DNA of 64,000 bases from Chamaea fasciata (Eukaryota; Chordata; Aves; Passeriformes; Sylviidae), in NCBI GenBank assembly GCA_029207755.1, contig JARCOQ010000002.1:61023420-61087419 (forward strand), read 5' to 3'. The notes beneath the pieces were generated by a model. It was given only the letters and a program-made list of their open reading frames with translations. It was not told where the DNA came from and ran no database searches. Made by a program: the position numbers and the translations under genes. Positions 49,921 to 61,353 of this stretch are shown here, one piece after another (position 1 is the stretch's first letter; each line of letters opens with the position of its first letter).

Positions 49921-50449
49921 TCCAAAATAACATTTTGCTTCTGCAGGCAGAGTCATGTGGGAAGATGCCTGTACATTCTTGCAGCAAATGTTAAAATTAA
50001 GGGAGAAGAATGCTTCTTGTAAAGTATTAATTAAAAATTGTATCAGTTACAGTTTGACAACACCATCTGCAAATTTCAATTATACAAATATTTTTCCATC
50101 TTTCTTCACAAACTCACTTCCTGGAGGGCACTGATCCTTTTAGACACCAATAAACTGTAACACATACTATATAGATATAATTACTTAATTAAAGGTTACA
50201 AGGTTATTAGGTTTGCAGATCATTGTGAATATTTACCTTCAAGCATGTTTGCTAGTTGCAGACAATTATTAGGTACAGGGAGATGAAACAAATTAATAAA
50301 TAAAAGGACATCCTAGAAAGAAAAAAATCAGTAACATTTCTGAGGGCCAGTTGAAGAGATTATTTTAAGAGAATTAGCACTGTCAGCATATATAAACTAG
50401 CATTTCAGTGTTAAACTGTTTAAAGTTTTAACTTCAGAGATCAGAAGAA

Positions 50450-50480
50450 AAACCAACCCAACCAAACAAAACAAAACAAG
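50450..50480. repeat. Short A/C tract
   Basis: CAACCCAACCAAACAAAAC-type sequence of about 30 bases. Confidence 0.7.
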
Positions 50481-52035
50481 AAATATAAGTGATTTACAGG
50501 AAATATAACTGTGATCAGTTTAAAGATCTGATCTTTATCATTATTACCATCATTTATGAGTTAATAAAAAATGTCTTCCAATATTTAAAAATCCTGTTAT
50601 ATGATGGTGTCAGTAGAAATCATCCTGGAACAATATATCAAAACACTGCCAGCTTTTATTTCTAAAAATACATTGTAATAATGATCAAAAGAATAAGCAC
50701 TGTTAATTGGTCAGAAGACAATTATTTTCTGTTTTGAAAATACAAATAGACTCTTCGATTTTACTATCAACCATTGCTCAAGTTGATTCCAGTTAAATAT
50801 TTTATCATACCTTTAGTAATATAAAAAATATTCATAGATTTCAGGGTGTTGTGATCAAGATGAGGCAATTCATTTAGAAAAATCATCAGGTTCCTGAATG
50901 ACTGCTGCTGGAGAATATTCCAAATCATAAATTATAAACCCCACACTTCTGAGCTGCAGCTTTTAGTTTAAATAATGCAGCTGTGTTTAACAAAATTGAT
51001 AGTAGTCAAAGAAACAATGATATGTTAACATTTCTTTTTCAGGAATGAAGACACTGTTCCTTGATTTCTTGACCAGCTTTGATATTTATTTTGAGATTCT
51101 CACTGAAAATTGTTAAATATTATACTAGTAGGTATAGTTTCATTTTAATCGCATTCATTTCACTGACTTATCAAGATGTAATTAAAAATCTTTCCACGTT
51201 TGCTTTGTAGAGGAACAAGACAATGATGACATTTTCTAATTGTTTCTTTTATGCTTGTTTTAGCTGGGAAATGTGTTTTCCCTGTCTTGTCTGTTCAGAC
51301 TGACATTTTATCTTCTAACTAAATATTTGTTTTTAATACTTGCAGGATCACTTCAACTAAAAAAAAAGAACTTTCTTTTGTTTCTTTTGCCTTCTATTAT
51401 ATAACAATGTTATCTGAGGGGTTTTTGCTGATTTTTTCCATACCGTAAAAAAAAAAAAAAATCTTTAATGATTTTCACTTCCAGTTGAGTCCTGTTCTTG
51501 TGGTAACTGCTACATGAAAATTCTTTACCTGAATGTTGTTGTTTAAAAATAGCTTTCTTCCTTTGCCAATATTTTCAAAAATATTTTATCATACTTAATA
51601 AATGTGTTAACCAGCAAATAGTCAAAGCTGCTCCTGTAGCTATTCTACTTATTAATTAAAAACTTATCTACCAAATCAACAAATTTACAGATATACAAAC
51701 TACTCATTCAGATTTCTCAATTTTATTTCAGCACAGATTATGCATTCACAAACAAAATAATATGCAGAAAAAATATTATCTTCGGATAGATTGACTTGAT
51801 AGAAAAATATCAAGGACTGTGCTCTTACTCATACAATTTAATTTTAGGTGGTCCTGCAAGTAGCAGGGAGGTGGACTCAGTGCTATGGATCTATTACAAC
51901 TTAATTCTATGAATTTTTGATTATGTAATAATAAAAAGACAATTACTTACTATCTCTTCATGTAATTACATCTGATATAATACCTTCCAGAATGAGAAGT
52001 TGTTCATTGTATGGGAGCTACAAATTACTCCTGTA

Positions 52036-52084
52036 GGACAGAGAGACAGAGAAAGGAAGGAAGAAAGAAAGGAAGAAAGAAAAA
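52036..52084. repeat. GGAA/GAAA purine tract
   Basis: GA, GGAA and GAAA units run over about 48 bases, nearly all purine on the plus strand. Confidence 0.88.
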
Positions 52085-53378
52085 TTTTGATTTTGTGGGA
52101 AAGATGTTTTTAATTCAGCAGCTCAAGCAATGGAGACTTCTAAATAGGCTCTGAAGAAAAAAAAAATTCTAAATTTACCTCTCTTTTTTCTGTATTCTCT
52201 TTACTTCTCAGTGATTTCTTGGAATTCTTTTCAGCTGAATATTTACAGACCATGAATGCGCATCTAGATATATAAAGATATTCATATATGAGTCATACAA
52301 AAAGAGAACTGAACTGAAATCTAAAATGGCAAAATAAGAAAATTGCAAAGTAAAACAGTGACAAGTAAATAATTGTCAGTATTACAAATTCCTTTGCAAT
52401 TTTAATCTTATGAAATTATTTTAATTTGGTGAAGGGCTTTTGTAAACCCAAGATGTCTTTTAGGAAATGAATACATTTATATATCCATGTGCAAAAAATG
52501 CATAAGGATAGGGAAAAAAAAATCTTTTGCCATCTTTCTCACTGTCTCATCTTTCATCAAAGTTTTGCTCATACTACCGACAAAACTAGACTGGAATTCT
52601 CTGAGCATGTTCATTTCATTAATCAAATCTGAGTAATCATCTAAATAATGCAACACTTTGTCTCTTTTTTTGATCAGTGTTGAATAAGGTCAGAACATAA
52701 GTTCAAAAACTCCAAACTCAACCATGGGTTACTTGAATGGCCAAGCAGTCCAATCAATTTGCTTGCCAATGCAAGAAGCAAAAAATGCAGAGCAATGGTA
52801 TAGAATTTATCAGTTACTGCATATGCTTATATTTAAGTACTTGGTGTGTATTAAGTATTTATCTTTTCACCTCTACCAATGTACATTAAAAGTGCACCCT
52901 TAAAAGTTCATTATTAGAGAATTTAAATAAGAATTTCCAAAAATATTGGCTTATCTTTAATAGGTGTCTACGGAGAGATAAACTGAAACTGGCCAGATTA
53001 TTATGATATGTTGCAATATAACATGGCAACCACTTATTCCCATACTGATCATTACTTTTTTGCCCTATACCTAGGAAGGAGACCTTTTCCATCACTGGAA
53101 CTTAATCCTACCCCATATGATCCAAAGTCCCCCTCTTTAGATATTAGGGATGTGATGGCAGATGAAGTTCTTTACCTAAACGAAGTCAAACTGAGGTTCT
53201 GAACACAGAGCTACTTTTTACCCAATTGACTGGTATAGATTTCTCTGTTTACATGGGACCCTGTATTTCTGTACCAGAATATGCATTACACTGTGGGTGA
53301 TAAGCATGTATGTGGAAGGGGAGAGGGAGGCAGAGGAATGAAGATATATGACTTGCATAAATTGCTCCAACAAATTTT

Positions 53379-53426
53379 ATCTCCTAAAACCTTAACACAG
53401 ATATCTCCTAAAACCTTAGCACAGAT
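53379..53426. repeat. 24-bp tandem duplication
   Basis: Two adjacent 24-bp units (53379-53402 and 53403-53426) differ at one base (A/G). One plus frame reads them as Ser-Pro-Lys-Thr-Leu-Thr/Ala-Gln-Ile repeats, because 24 is a multiple of three. The 109-codon frame that contains them has no other coding sign. Confidence 0.93.
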
Positions 53427-56400
53427 CTTTGCATTTTTTCTTATTAAGATGAAATGCATAACCACCTTTTCCTTTGCTTTTCTTTATACCAAACCATCTG
53501 TTCAAAGTATCTTTTCTGGTAGTATTAGGTTGCTTTACACTGCAGCCTTTGAACCCCATTCTGGGATGTATATCTCTTCCATGTCCTGTAAAGCATGCCT
53601 AGGGTCCTGATTCTTCTAGCAATTCTGTAAAGGTGTAGTAATTTTGTAGGGTAGAGTTTTTTAGAGGGAACAATTATTTGGGACAAAGAAACATGTCCAG
53701 GTTTCTTTTATTTGACATGGTATCTTTCCTCAATCACCCTGTATACTGCTTTTTAATTGTTTAAGATGCTAAGCATAGACTTGTATACATTTGCATTATA
53801 TAAGCCTATTTTTCTTCTTTCCTGACCTTCTTTGAAAAGTTATCCCTTGCAGTATATTTGTCAGTGTCTTCTCTGACTTACTTGTCTGGCAATCTGTCCC
53901 TTGGCATCCTTATAACATCTGTCATGAATGTCTATCTGCACCATTCTCCAAGTCTTTCATTTGTTGCCTTGTCTGTTCACAGTAATTGCCACATTCATCA
54001 TAGGAACTTCTTTTGAAGTAGAAACAATTTCATTCTCTGATGTAGCATTTAATGTCTTCTTTGTAGTTCTTTGTGTTTTATTTCTTTTCTGTATTGTGAA
54101 ATCTCTGCACTCAGCAAACAAGTACACAAGCAGTGCCAAAATCAAATTTTTACCACTTTCTTCATATGCTGAGTTACTTGTTATTACATAAATACTCTTA
54201 TCACAATTTGCACATGTACAAGAGGCATTGCCTTGAACCTCTTTCAAAATATCTTGAACTGGAAATTGAAGCAGCAATTAACTGCAATGAAAAATATAGG
54301 TTGGTACTGTACAGAAGTATAATAGAAAGAGCAAAAGGTGCGTTCATTCAAAAATACAAATCATTTCAGTTCCCTTCTCATCCTGAGCATTATAGATGCC
54401 ATTGTCCCTCTCTGTAAGAGAACAATGGGGAATAATATGCTGAGGGCAGAGATAAAATTCTGGAATCACATGATTTAAAAAGAATATTTGCCAAATACTG
54501 AGCAACAAAATCGACTTTTTCCAATATTTCTTAGAAGAGCAAACATATTTTTCTAAAATGTGTAACCTTTGTTTACAGCATCCTCTCAGGGACACTTAAC
54601 TGCCTGGTAGATAAGGCTGTTACACTGTTCTGCCTTGAGATATCTGCTTTAGTAACAGATCCAAGAACCATGAGAAATATAAACATTTAAAAGAATGAGC
54701 TTGTTCCAGTCTGATTCCTTCATAGCTTTCCTAGTACATCTGACATTGACAGTTGTACAGGTGGATGAAACTAGTAGGTACAGAAGAGACCTAGGAATAT
54801 ATCGCCTTTTAAAAAGCTAAATCTTTACTGTTAGCATCATGTCATGTTAGGCTGTGATTATGTATTGACATGACACCAAAATATAATGTTATAGCATTAT
54901 CTCTAATAATTCTGTTGTAGAAGTGGCCACATAACACTTAAGTAGTGTCAGGATTTGTCAAGTGTCAACTGTTTTTGGGATTTTTTACCCTATTTTTGAA
55001 TACTTTTTGTGTATTATTATACAAAGTTTCTTTTTTCTTTCTGTTTCATGTTGAATTTATATGGATTGAAAAATAAGAATAAAATACAGAGACTAAACTG
55101 TATTAGTTAATCTTAAATTTGTCTTTAAACATGTAACTTATGGCATTTATTATTTATCCAGATTTTAATAAGTAGCAATCTTTTGAATGTGAATAACTTT
55201 AATAATACTGAAACTACAAGTCTGAATAAGAGTTCACTAACATGTGCAAAGGCTTTCCACATAACACAAATGTAACACTGAGAAACTTCCTGCACTGAAA
55301 TATGCACTTTTCATGTACTTCATAATTCTTACCCTTAGGATTACAGACTATAATTTTTATAGGAACAAAATTTTTACTTTAAATTTTATCTTTCTATCTA
55401 AAAAAAACCCACAGAAATTTGCTCACTATCAAATGTATTTACATTCTCAGTAGTACACACAGGTTCACTTACACATTATACACATTTACTTCCTTTCTAG
55501 AAATCTGAACTAGGATCAGAAACAATCTGTGAGCAAGTTATTCAGACAGTAACTCATTCAAATATTGTAACTAAAGAGTTGGAGATGGAAAGATGTTCAC
55601 TGCAGACCAAATTCAGTTTTCTGTTTTCTTCTCAGTTTTTATTATTGCTAACCAGTTCCCAAAGTGCTGTGGCATTGCACTAATAATATTCCAGGATTTG
55701 TTTAGCACTTCGACATTCCTCATCCTTAGACCTCTTAGACTAAAATGTACACATTTTACCTATGTCTTTACCTAACTGAATTCTTCTGTAATGTCCATCT
55801 GAGTAGTCTATTTTACCTCAGTGATAGTTCTGGACACAGAAAATCACAGTTTTTAAACAGACATGGCTACAAACAAACCATATTGCCTTGACTGCATCAA
55901 GTTTTCATGTAGCTTTAGAAGGTTTAGCTGCAGAGCCCACCTTTTCATGTCACAGTATAATTCAGGGGGTGAGGTACCACTCTATATGCCATTTTCTTAC
56001 TCTTTCAATTACAGGGTAAAGCAATAACAAATGTACACTAACTCTTTGAGCTGTGGCCATTTGCCTGAGACCACCAATTCGTTTTACAAAGTCTGCTGAA
56101 CAGCAATCAGATAATAATGACTTTTTGGTAAGTAGTTAATGATGCAGGGGTTTAGAGGACCCACACCTGATTAAGTGTGCAGGGTGAATGGTGTGCAGTT
56201 AATGTAATGTAAAGATAGAGTAAGTAGAACAAGAATGAATAGCTCAGTTGCCACATTCTCTGTACATTGATTGGGAAAGGCAACTGGCATGTAGAGGCCC
56301 TCCTTATAAAAAACAGTTAAACCTCCATATTATGGTTTATGTAGGATGAACTAGACCCTTTATTAATTTGATGTACTGGGGTAGGAACCAGCTAGGAAGT

Positions 56401-58899
56401 GAGTTATTCAAATAAATCCTGTCACAAGGTAACACGAATGAAATTAAATATTTTTAATATTTATATATAATGCTAAGATTAGGGTTGCATGTGGCTGATA
56501 TCACGAGTGATTAATTTTTCAATCAATGAATTTTTTCAACCTGTTTTTGTGATTTATGATATGCTTTAAATTATCATGTTAGACTGTGTGAAACAAGGAG
56601 GCTGACTACACAGCAGTATTGCTCAAGTCCTTCTGAAATCTGATGCATTATAGTTAAAGAGGAATATATGAGCATCAATTGATACAAAGTTATTTTCTAG
56701 AATTTGTTCATCTTAAGATCTTCATTGCTTATCAATGCAAATAATAATAGATATTTTTAATCAATTATTTTACTATCACATAGGTAAATCTGTCAGCTGT
56801 AATGTCCAGGAATAACTAGTATAAATTATCATTAGCTGTATTCTTCTTCTGGTGAAGATTCCCACAATAATGACTACTTATCTTTTTATTACTCAGCAAC
56901 AATATATATATGCAAATATAATGCTAAGGGTCTACAGTAGAATGCATATAATGCTAACCTTTGAGGATTTCTTTTCTATTCTAATCCAAGTTACGCTTCC
57001 ACTCTTACATTCATTTTTGCCTTTTAAAAATGGGATAGCTGTTCTCTAGTCCAGTTCCCAAAGATTGTCTCATTTTTAAAATGCATATATCAATCGCCTG
57101 GGGTAGTTTCTTTCTTCCCTGCTATTGCCCAGGTTTCTGGGACAAGACTGTCATTTCTACTTAACCAGTCCAGTCAGAAATCTGAAAGGAAGGTGGCTAT
57201 GACAAACATTCTTTCTGGAAAAAAGGATCTCCTTTAAGGGTGGCAAATCTTCTAACTGTTTCAAAATATAATGGAAGAAGTACAGAGACAAAACATTCAA
57301 AACTGATTTTGAAAGGACATATAATTTTTACTAAAAGGAAAAAAAAACCCCAAGAACACAACTACAAACAGTAAATAAACAAAAACTCCATTATTAAATG
57401 AAATGAAACAAAGTCTTCCATTTCAGTAACTAAGAAAGCAATGAGAAGAAAACACTAACCCTATTCTCAGAAGAGTTTAAACACTCAACATAAATTAAAC
57501 CTATCTAACTCTTAGAGGAACTGCTGAGTTCTACTAAGAATTGTTGTTTTAACCTTTCTTTTTCTGATTGCTCTGCCCTTGTGTGTGGTTAAACATTTGC
57601 TTCAAAGAAGCTGGTCTGAGTCACTGCAGCTTTCAAGTGATCACAGATTGCAAAGGAAAGAAGGCCTGTAACACTAGAGGCTGGGGCTCTGGTGTGTAGT
57701 GAAGTGGGGAACAAGAGGTGCTGCAGTCCCACTTAAAAAAGGAAGAGATTTCAGTCTGAGAAAAATACAAACATATGGCATTTGAAAGAAGCAGCCAAAA
57801 GAGTTCAGGATCCAATTCATTTTTGATTGCAAATAAACCTTTAATATCACTTCATATGTAGCAACATATATTAACTTGGTCATGCACTTCAAGACTATGA
57901 AAACCTCCCACACATTCAAAGTCTTTTGATGGTGACAGGAAAGGATCACACAATTTTAATCACAACCAGGTTTAGCAGTAAAATACTTGAAATTATTGAA
58001 TGTATGATCACATCCTTCTACCAGCTCAGGTATTTTTCCCTCTATTTTTTAGCTATTAAAATTATTCAATTATTAATGCATGCCAACAAATACTACCTCA
58101 CTGAATTTTGTTTAAAGAGAAATTGTTCAAATGATTAGTGGGTCATCACAGGGGTCTTGTTTTAAAGTAGCATGTGCTTTTCTTTACAGAAGATGTAGTA
58201 TGGATAAACATTATTAAAAACAAACAACCAAAACCCACCTTCTTCTTATGCAAGAAAATATAAATGCATGAAAAGATTCTATATTTTCACAATGAACAAA
58301 TAGAGACCTGGGGATTGAGTCCTTTCCCTCTGTATGGAATCACTAAGCAAATCCATACTTTGCCCTATTGAAAAGCACAACAAAATAAAATTCAATTTTT
58401 TTATGCTCTTGAGAGTAGCAAAGAAACCTGACATCCAGAAAGATAAAGAAACACAGCAGCATTTTACCAAGCCTGCAGAAAGCTGAACAGATGTCACTAC
58501 AGCCAGCAGCAGAACCAATCAAGGAGTCAAAGGGAGGAATATACCAAGGGAACAGACCTAAGCCCTAATGCCAATACTAGAAGAATTCATCTCTTAACAT
58601 CTGGTTGTACCAAGCATTCCCCATATGTGTGTGTATGTATTGGCTTTGGGCCTAGTACACATAGAGAAAAAATAAAAGAACTAGAATACTCTCAACACTG
58701 CCAGGAATAGGCAAAAAATCTGCCAAGTCTGTGCTGAAATTCTGTGAATCTGACAGTTGTTTTTCTATTTGTAAATGCATATCTCCCTGTAGTAGTTTTG
58801 TAAGTGTATAATTTAGACTGTGAAATAGGTTCCAACCTGTTTAAAAAAAAATTACCTAAACATCTTTCTGAAATTGACCCAGTCTGTTAGTCTACCCTG
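53427..58899. other. Unique AT-rich non-coding DNA
   Basis: No exon, RNA gene or transposable element is recognised. Frames of 87-106 codons at 53928-54277 overlap on opposite strands and match nothing I know. Confidence 0.5.
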
Positions 58900-59046
58900 C
58901 CCCCCCCCAAACCCCAAATCACAAAAATACAACAACAAAACCAGTCAAAATCATACAAACAAAAAAACCAACAAAACCCCCACAAAACCCCAAACCAACA
59001 TACCTCACTCCCAAAAAATCCAACAAAAACACAACAACAACAAAAC
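58900..59046. repeat. A/C low-complexity tract, the longest in the window
   Basis: It begins with C9-type sequence and 'aaaccccaaatcac'. It continues for about 145 bases of mainly A and C with CAA, CCAA, AAAACCC and CAACAA words and a few T. The 90-codon plus frame across it is Asn/Lys/Thr/Pro-rich and spurious. Confidence 0.88.
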
Positions 59047-59518
59047 ATTAACCAAGGTAACCTTAGAGAGATGGAGCTTACTGGATATTTTGCTCATCGT
59101 AATTGTGATTGACACACCAAAAAATTGCACCCCCTCTTACCGTTAATACAAATTAAAAATCTTTAAAGAAACTGAAGAAATTTAATAGAAATTACACTAC
59201 ATAAAAAAAGCAACAGGGACCTAGATACTGCAGAATATGAAACTAACAATTCCATCTTTACTTTCTAAGTTTTTACTTAAATATTTTGTTGCATAACAGT
59301 CTAAAGAAAAAGAAAAAAAATATCCCCACAAAAAACCAAAAAGCCTTGCATATGTAACGACAAATTAAGCAAATGCCTGTTTTGTTACTGGAAAACCTAC
59401 TAAACACCTAGAATCACATAATTTGGAACATAGGAACTGACAATAGATAAAAAAATTTTCCAGGTCATGAAAAAGTGCCAGCTTGGAGCCCTCATTTAGA
59501 CATGGTTATCAAGGCAGG
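59047..59518. other. Unique AT-rich non-coding DNA
   Basis: Nothing recognisable is present. Confidence 0.5.
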
Positions 59519-59556
59519 TTGTTTTGTTGTTGTTGTTTTTGTTGTTGTTTTGTTTT
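59519..59556. repeat. (GTT)n/T-rich tract
   Basis: GTT repeats and T runs over about 37 bases. Confidence 0.85.
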
Positions 59557-60119
59557 AAAATACATACTGATATTTTTGTCCTAAATAACAGATGGTTTTG
59601 ACAAGCAATCTGAGAAGAGGCCACCAGAATGGGCTTGCAGAAAAGACTGCAGAGGAAGTCTTTAAGGACAGATTCTAGACAGATGAAAACTAAAACACTC
59701 TCTATTATGAAATAGATAATTTGACAAACTTTGCTGTACAATGGTCATCCAAGAAGCCTCACTTAACCAGCGACCAAACAGCCTCAAAACTGTTGGCTGA
59801 AGTCATATTGGATATCACTTATGGATAACAAAGGATGAAGCTTTCAAAGACTTGTCAAGGAACAGATTCTAATGGTAAGTCTACAGCTAAAATGAACAAG
59901 GATTTTACAGGCAAAACTGTCAGTGTTAAGGCTCAGAAATCTGGTTTTCCATAGGCATTCTTTCATTCAAAATCTTACTATGGTAAAAAGGGACAATATT
60001 CTGTGTATGACAAGAGAAATTTATTACTTGACTAGCTAATGTTTTTAACCATCTAACAGTCCACATCTAATTAAGAAAAAACTCTCACTAGTAAAAGTAA
60101 AAATAATAATAGAGTTAAA

Positions 60120-60960
60120 ATTGCCTCTATTTTGTGGTGCAATGCTCACTCTTGATGTTCCCCTGGGTCACAGGCTTGATGGATAGTTTTTTTCAAGGCT
60201 TATAGCGAATGAGTTGTATCTCACAACTCCATGAGTGACTTCATAGCTGGGAGCAAGGTTCCTTAATTCACAGACCTGGGGGCCACTCTACAGGGCTTTT
60301 TATCTTTCCTTTTTCACACCATATCCCATTTAAAGCTGGAAAATTGCATGAAGCTTAATGCAAAGTGTGTGGGTTACTCTCTGACAGCTGATTTTAAGTC
60401 CTTGGCACTCTCAGGGCTCCATCTACATAGGGGCAGGGATCAGTTGGTTGAGCTTTAGGACTGTTGCAACAAGATACAGCTGGTCCAGGCCAAGGCAAGC
60501 CTTGCCCTGTTAACTACTGAAGTGTGTGAGACCTTGGAGTCCTCAGTGGTGAGTTCAAGCTCTGCAATGCAAAGGATTACAAGGGACAGGGAGAGTCAGG
60601 TGGGGAGTGTTGGTAACTGGGAGATTTACTTCAATGTGCATTCCTGGTTTGAACTAAAATGCTGATGCAGAGGCATTATAAGTGGGCTGAGAGTTTGTGT
60701 GATTTGAAAAGTGGTTTTGGCACTCAGAGTTCAGCTGTCTAAATGCTTAGATCACCTCTGAAAAATACTAAAACGTATCTTGGAATTCTTATCGCAAGCC
60801 TCTATTTCTTCACCTGCCTGTCAGACTACACCCTGTGCACAGTTTTTAGAATCTTGTCTCAAAGACACTACTTCTCACCGGCAGACCCAATGTATTTGCA
60901 ATTCTCAAGCTGCAAACCCTGGCTGAACTGCAAAATGCAATTGCTGAGCTGAGCTTTTGT
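60120..60960. other. GC-richer block of unknown nature
   Basis: About 840 bases show noticeably higher GC and many CTG, CAG and GGG words in a very AT-rich setting. A 'gcattataagtgggctgag' TATA-like word lies near 60675. No repeat family or exon is recognised. It could be an old LTR-type repeat, a non-coding transcript or a regulatory element. Confidence 0.35.
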
Positions 60961-60969
60961 AATTTTCTA

Positions 60970-61353
60970 ATGGCTTTTATGGCTGTAGGCAGATATCTGC
61001 TCTCAAGCGTTTCAGAAGCAGAAAAAGAGAATCTAAGGGCCAGAAACATACACATCACCTCTTCCCCTCCTCATAATGAGATGAGAAAGAAAAGATTAAA
61101 TCTTCAGTTATCTCTTGCATGTGCAGCACAAAAGGAAAAGCTATATGCCTGCTACAATTTCCAGCTCACCCATCCCTGTGGGAACCTTTTGCAACTCTAT
61201 TCTAGCAGTCAACATAAAGTTATGTGGTTTAGTTTAGAGAATGAAATAATACACACAGCTCAGATTAATATTGTATTTGCTCTAAATATAAATGTGAGGT
61301 ACAACAGTAATTGCAGTGTTCACTACTGCATTATTTTAAAAAAATTAGTTTAG
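60970..61353 (+). other. 127-codon open frame, not supported as a gene
   Basis: This is one of the longest plus-strand frames in the window. The predicted product begins MAFMAVGRYLLSSVSEAEKE and has no signal peptide, domain or repeat I recognise. Its second half is Asn/Ile/Tyr-rich, as expected when AT-rich DNA is translated. The sequence before the ATG lacks a good initiation context at -3. I list it so that it can be tested, not as a gene call. Confidence 0.12.

Larger units (their letters stand above)
49921..53378. other. Unique AT-rich non-coding DNA
   Basis: No gene is recognised. Simple sequence includes an A/C patch at about 50450-50480 and a purine tract at 52036-52084. The 64-codon frame at 53008-53202 has no known domain. 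Confidence 0.5.

Noticed and set aside
53008..53202. 64-codon frame ending in an acidic, exon-like stretch, preceded by an acceptor-like 'tacctag'
   Set aside because: I recognise no protein family, and no donor or partner exon could be placed nearby.
53928..54277. Overlapping frames of 87 and 106 codons on opposite strands
   Set aside because: Neither resembles a known protein, and overlapping antisense frames like these are common by chance.
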